Origin: Lineolata rhizophorae | Taxonomy: Eukaryota; Ascomycota; Dothideomycetes; Lineolatales; Lineolataceae | DNA length: 20,783 nucleotides | Assembly (NCBI GenBank): GCA_010093515.1 | Contig: MU001692.1 | Span: forward strand, 1 to 20,783 | Reading direction: 5' to 3' | Shown: positions 17,310-20,783 of the stretch, piece after piece | How positions within the stretch are numbered: position 1 is the stretch's first letter | Layout of the letters: each line of letters opens with the position of its first letter | Made by a program: the position numbers and the translations under genes | Notes under the pieces: generated by a model | What the model saw: the letters and a program-made list of their open reading frames with translations, nothing else | What the model was told of the DNA's origin: nothing | Databases searched by the model: none

Positions 17310-20062
17310 ATGGTGATGGAAGCCAAGGTTAAGAGCGTGCTCTCGGGCGACACGCTTGTGCTGCACCACACGTCGAACCCGCGCAACGAGCGCACGCTGT
17401 CACTCGCCTTTGTATCCGCGCCTCGCTTTAAACGTGACGGCGACGAGCCCTTCGCCTTTGAGTCACGCGACTTCCTGCGGCGCCTTCTCGTCGGCCGCGT
17501 CGTGCAATTCCGCGTCCTGTACAAGATCCCCACGGGCGTGAACCGCGAGTACGGCATCGTCAGCCTGCCGGGCGGCGGGCAGCAGCTGCCCGACGCGTCC
17601 GTCACGGAGGGCTGGGTCAAGCTGAGGGACGACGCCGCGAGGAAGGACGATTCGCAGGAGAGCCAGAACATCCTGGAGAGGCTGGAGGTGCTGGAGGCGA
17701 GGGCGAAAGCCGACTCGAAGGGGCTGTGGCAGGAGAGTGGGGGCAGGATCGAGTGCTCGTATGAGGTGCCAGATGCGAAGGCGCTCGCCGAAGAGCTTAA
17801 GGGGAAGCAGGTCGATGGTGCGTTTTACCGCAACACTGATAGGTCTGTTTCCGAGGATAGTACTAGTATGCTAACAGCTCGGCAGCAATCATAGAGAAGG
17901 TGCTAAGCGGCGACCGACTCATCGTGCGACTGATGCCGTCGCCGTCGAAGCACACGCAAACCATGCTGCTCATCGCGGGTATCCGGGCGCCATCCACGCG
18001 GCGGACGAATCCTTCGGACGGACAGGAACAACCTCCGGAGCCCTTCGGCGAGGAGGCGCAGCTGTTCGTCGAGACACGCCTGCTGCAGCGCAACGTCCAC
18101 ATCGACGTCCTCGGCGTCAGTCCGCAGAACCAACTCATCGGCACCGTCAAACACCCGATCCACGGGTCCGTCGCGCCGCACGTGCTCAAGGCCGGTCTCG
18201 CTAGGTGTGCGGACCAGCACTCAACGATGCTAGGCTCGGAAATGGGACAGCTACGCCAGGCGGAGAAGGCAGCCAAGGACGCACGGACGGGCCTGTTTCG
18301 CGGCCATGTGGCGGCGAAAAGGCCCAGCGGTGAAGTGGAGGCGGTGGTATGCCGAGTGCAGACGGCAGATACGCTGTATATCCGCAACAAGGCGGGAGGC
18401 GAAAGGCGCGTCAACCTAAGCAGTGTGCGGCAGCCCAAGCCATCAGACCCGAAGCAGGCGCCCTGGGGCCCTGAGGCGAAGGAGTTCCTACGCAAACGCC
18501 TCATCGGCAAGCATGTCAAGGTACATACAGACGGCAAGCGGCCTCCGCAGGACAACTACGACGAGCGCGAGATGGTCACTGTGACTCACAATGGCAAGAA
18601 TGTGGGGTTGACGCTGGTGGAAAACGGGTTTGCGTCGGTGATCCGGCACCGTGCTGACGATACAGACCGCAGTCCCATCTACGACGAACTGCTTCTGGCT
18701 GAGCAGGAGGCCCAGTCTGCAGGCAAGGGCATGTGGGCGCCAAAGCCGCCCGCCGCCAAGCACTACGTTGACTACTCCGAGAGCCTCGACAAGGCCAAGC
18801 GTCAGCTCAGCCTGCTGTCCCGCCAGCGCAAGGTGCCTGCGATCGTCGACTTCGTCAAGTCGGGCTCACGCTTCACGGTCCTCGTGCCGCGCGAGAATGC
18901 GAAGCTAACATTCGTGCTCTCGGGCATCCGCGCGCCGCGCTCGGCGCGCAACCCGAACGAGAAGAGCGAGCCCTTCGGGCAGGAGGCACTCGACTTCGCG
19001 AACCGGCGCTGCCTGCAGCGCGATGTGGAGATCGACGTCGAGGACCTAGACAAGGTAGGCGGCTTCATCGGCACGCTGTACGTCAATCGCGAGAGCTTCG
19101 CCAAGCTGCTAGTCGAGGAAGGCCTTGCGAGCGTCCACGCCCACTCAGCGGAGAAGTCGGGCAATGCCACCGAGCTCTTCGCCGCCGAACAACGGGCCAA
19201 GGACGCGCACAAGGGGCTCTGGCACGACTGGGATCCGGCTATGGACGCGGAGGACGGGGACGCCGCAGCGGGGCCCGACGCGGGCCAGGTTGCCGGTGCA
19301 AACGGAACTGCTGATGGCGCCGCCGCCGCGAGCGATGCACCGCGCAAGAAGGACTATCGCGACGTCTATGTCACGCACGTCGACCCGGAGTCGCTGCACC
19401 TGAAGGTGCAGCTCGTGGGCAGTGGTACGTCGGCACTCGTCGAGCTGACGTCGGCGTTTCGCAAGTTCCACCTTGGCTCCGGGTCGGCGCTGTCGGGTCC
19501 GCCCAAGGCGGGCGACCTGGTGGCTGCCAAGTTCAGCGAGGACGGCGAATGGTACCGGGCGCGGGTGCGGCGCAACGACCGCGAAGCCAAGCGCGCCGAC
19601 GTGGTGTATATCGACTACGGCAACGCGGAGAACATCCCCTGGGACCGGCTGCGGCCCCTCGGCGACACCAAGCGCTTCGGGCTCGAGGCGTTGCGCCCCC
19701 AGGCCGTCGACGCCGAGCTCGCATTCCTGCAGTTCCCGCAGAACGCAGAGTACCGGGCCGAGGCGGTCGACTTCGTGGCGCGCGCGGCGGCGGACCGCCA
19801 GCTGGTGGCCAACGTGGAGGCGACGAGCGCCGAGGGCGCGCTCGTGGTGACGCTGTTCGATCCTAAGGAGAGCGAGGGCGCGGAGCAGAGCGTCAACGCG
19901 GAGGTGGTGGGCGAGGGCCTCGCCATGTTTCCGCGCAAGCTGCGGGCGTGGGAGAAGACGACCGGGGCGAGGGAGGTGTTGCAGGGTTTGAGGAAAAAGG
20001 AGGAGGAGGCGAGGAGGGAGAGGAGGGGCATGTGGGAGTACGGGGATTTGACGGAGGATTAG
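17310..20062 (+). CDS. SND1: Tudor staphylococcal nuclease protein (Tudor-SN/SND1)
   Basis: There are two exons, 17310-17817 and 17886-20062. They are separated by a 68-nt intron with a GTGCGT donor, GCTAAC branch and GGCAG acceptor. The product is 894 residues. Four staphylococcal-nuclease-like domains occupy roughly 1-140, 170-305, 316-452 and 482-613. Each opens with a V..V.SGD/A-type strand and closes with a GLW/GLF/GMW box (SKGLW, RTGLF, GKGMW, HKGLW). An acidic, Ala/Gly-rich linker (about 616-656) leads to a fifth, split SN domain that encloses a Tudor domain (about 706-765: WYRARV, VVYIDYGN). It ends RRGMWEYGD. Tudor-SN proteins bind and cleave RNA, and act in RNA silencing complexes, splicing and stress granules in animals and plants; the role in fungi is less defined. 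MVMEAKVKSVLSGDTLV at 17310 matches the family start, so the upstream ATG at 17157 is rejected. Confidence 0.95.
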
Positions 20063-20769
20063 AAGGGGAAGAGGAGGGGAATGGGTTTTGGATCGTGAGA
20101 GGTGATGGGCGTGGTTGCGGTGGCTATGGTCATGGTGTTGAGTTTAGTAGGGGTTAGTGTCGGGAAAGAGCATTAGCTAGGGTTGAGGTATTGGTTGGGC
20201 GCCTGTTTAGTGTAGAGACAAGAGCGTGCGTGCGTGCGCACCCGCGCCCGCGCCCGCTTGTATGCGTTTAGTTGATAGTTCTATGATCCTCGGCAGCTTC
20301 GGGCGGCATCAGCTCAGAGAAGTCGGCATTTTGTGTTTTCTGGCATTGCATTGTGGCGGCACGATGGGAAGAAAAGTTGAGAGGTGCGATGAGTCACAAT
20401 GATGTATATGGATTGCACGCCACTAGCATTAGGAAATGATAAAAAGTTTTGGGATTATTGAGTTTTATGAAAGCGGTGGAGTTAGTATATGAGACTGATT
20501 TTCGTTAGGATTTTAAGATTCGACTAAGGATTTGAGGAGTGATGATGATAGGACAGTTGCAGGTCAGGTAGGTGCTTAGGGTAAAAGGTCAACGGCTGGT
20601 CACGTTTTCTAGGTAACACGCGTAAGGTGGAAGTTCATGATGAAATTATAATTCCCAATTTCTAGCCAGATTATATTAAATATCACACATAACCGTTCCT
20701 ATCAGGGTATGACCCACACCCGCGTCCTGACGCGTCCCCCAACTTCAAACCTCAATTTTTCCACCCACG
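20063..20769. other. intergenic downstream of Tudor-SN
   Basis: This is 3' UTR and spacer. The last 80 bases turn C/T-rich, as in the promoter of a following gene. No RNA gene was found. Confidence 0.5.
20224..20257. repeat. (GTGC)n and (CCCGCG)n low-complexity tract
   Basis: GCGTGCGTGCGTGCGC is followed one base later by CCCGCGCCCGCGCCCGC. Alternating purine-pyrimidine and GC-only composition could adopt Z-DNA. It lies in the Tudor-SN 3' region. Confidence 0.85.
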
Positions 20770-20783
20770 ATGCCTCGACACCT
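20770..20783 (+). CDS. possible start of a next gene, cut by the window edge
   Basis: An ATG follows a C/T-rich leader (TTTTTCCACCCACGATG), with purine-poor sequence upstream as in the other gene starts here. Only MPRH and part of a fifth codon are visible, so no product can be named. Confidence 0.25.

Noticed and set aside
17863-19347. Long minus-strand frames antisense to Tudor-SN
   Set aside because: They mirror the codon bias of the GC-rich sense gene and show no domain.

Overview
The window reads as nuclear DNA of a filamentous ascomycete, most likely a sordariomycete and possibly Hypocreales; this placement is inference. Evidence: three house-keeping genes have short introns (mostly 62-147 nt) with GTAAGT-type donors and GCTAAC/GCTGAC branch sites. 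Protein types are fungal, and the broken genes carry transition-type damage like that left by repeat-induced point mutation (RIP). There is no bacterial operon structure, tRNA, rRNA or CRISPR array that I can see.

Layout. Positions 1-2900 hold two minus-strand genes of unknown function: a four-pass membrane protein (457-1581) and a small protein with a coiled-coil N-terminus (2319-2897). A possible exon edge lies at the extreme left. Positions 2898-4171 contain no gene I can support.

Positions 4172-9800 are a graveyard of broken genes. It contains an Arg/Pro-rich family member (4172-5486, minus), the C-terminal half of a protein kinase (5946-6633, plus), the C-terminal half of an M16/insulinase (Ste23-like) metalloprotease (about 6740-8041, plus), and two pieces of a fungal-type (FunK1-like) kinase N-terminal region in opposite orientations (8042-8206 plus; 8225-8843 minus). 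It also contains a 260-bp MITE with 65-bp terminal inverted repeats and a putative 7-bp target duplication (8899-9158), and a relic of a ten-residue coiled-coil repeat whose stops are all TAG (9540-9800). Positions 9800-12380 are mostly non-coding.

Positions 12381-20062 form a conserved block, all on the plus strand: transaldolase (4 exons, 324 aa), Cu/Zn superoxide dismutase (5 exons, 154 aa, with all metal ligands and the disulfide) and Tudor-SN/SND1 (2 exons, 894 aa). The first sod1 intron is unusually long (526 nt). It holds a perfectly spaced 3 x 17-bp repeat and an in-frame ATG that could give a second, N-terminally extended form. A possible next gene starts at 20770 and leaves the window.

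The three intact genes link loosely through stress physiology: transaldolase is in the non-oxidative pentose phosphate pathway connected to NADPH supply, SOD1 removes superoxide, and Tudor-SN acts in RNA metabolism and stress granules in other eukaryotes. They are separate transcription units, not an operon. The contrast between the intact block and the decayed left half is the main large-scale feature. Exon boundaries and family calls were made by reading the sequence and from memory of the families; no search was run.
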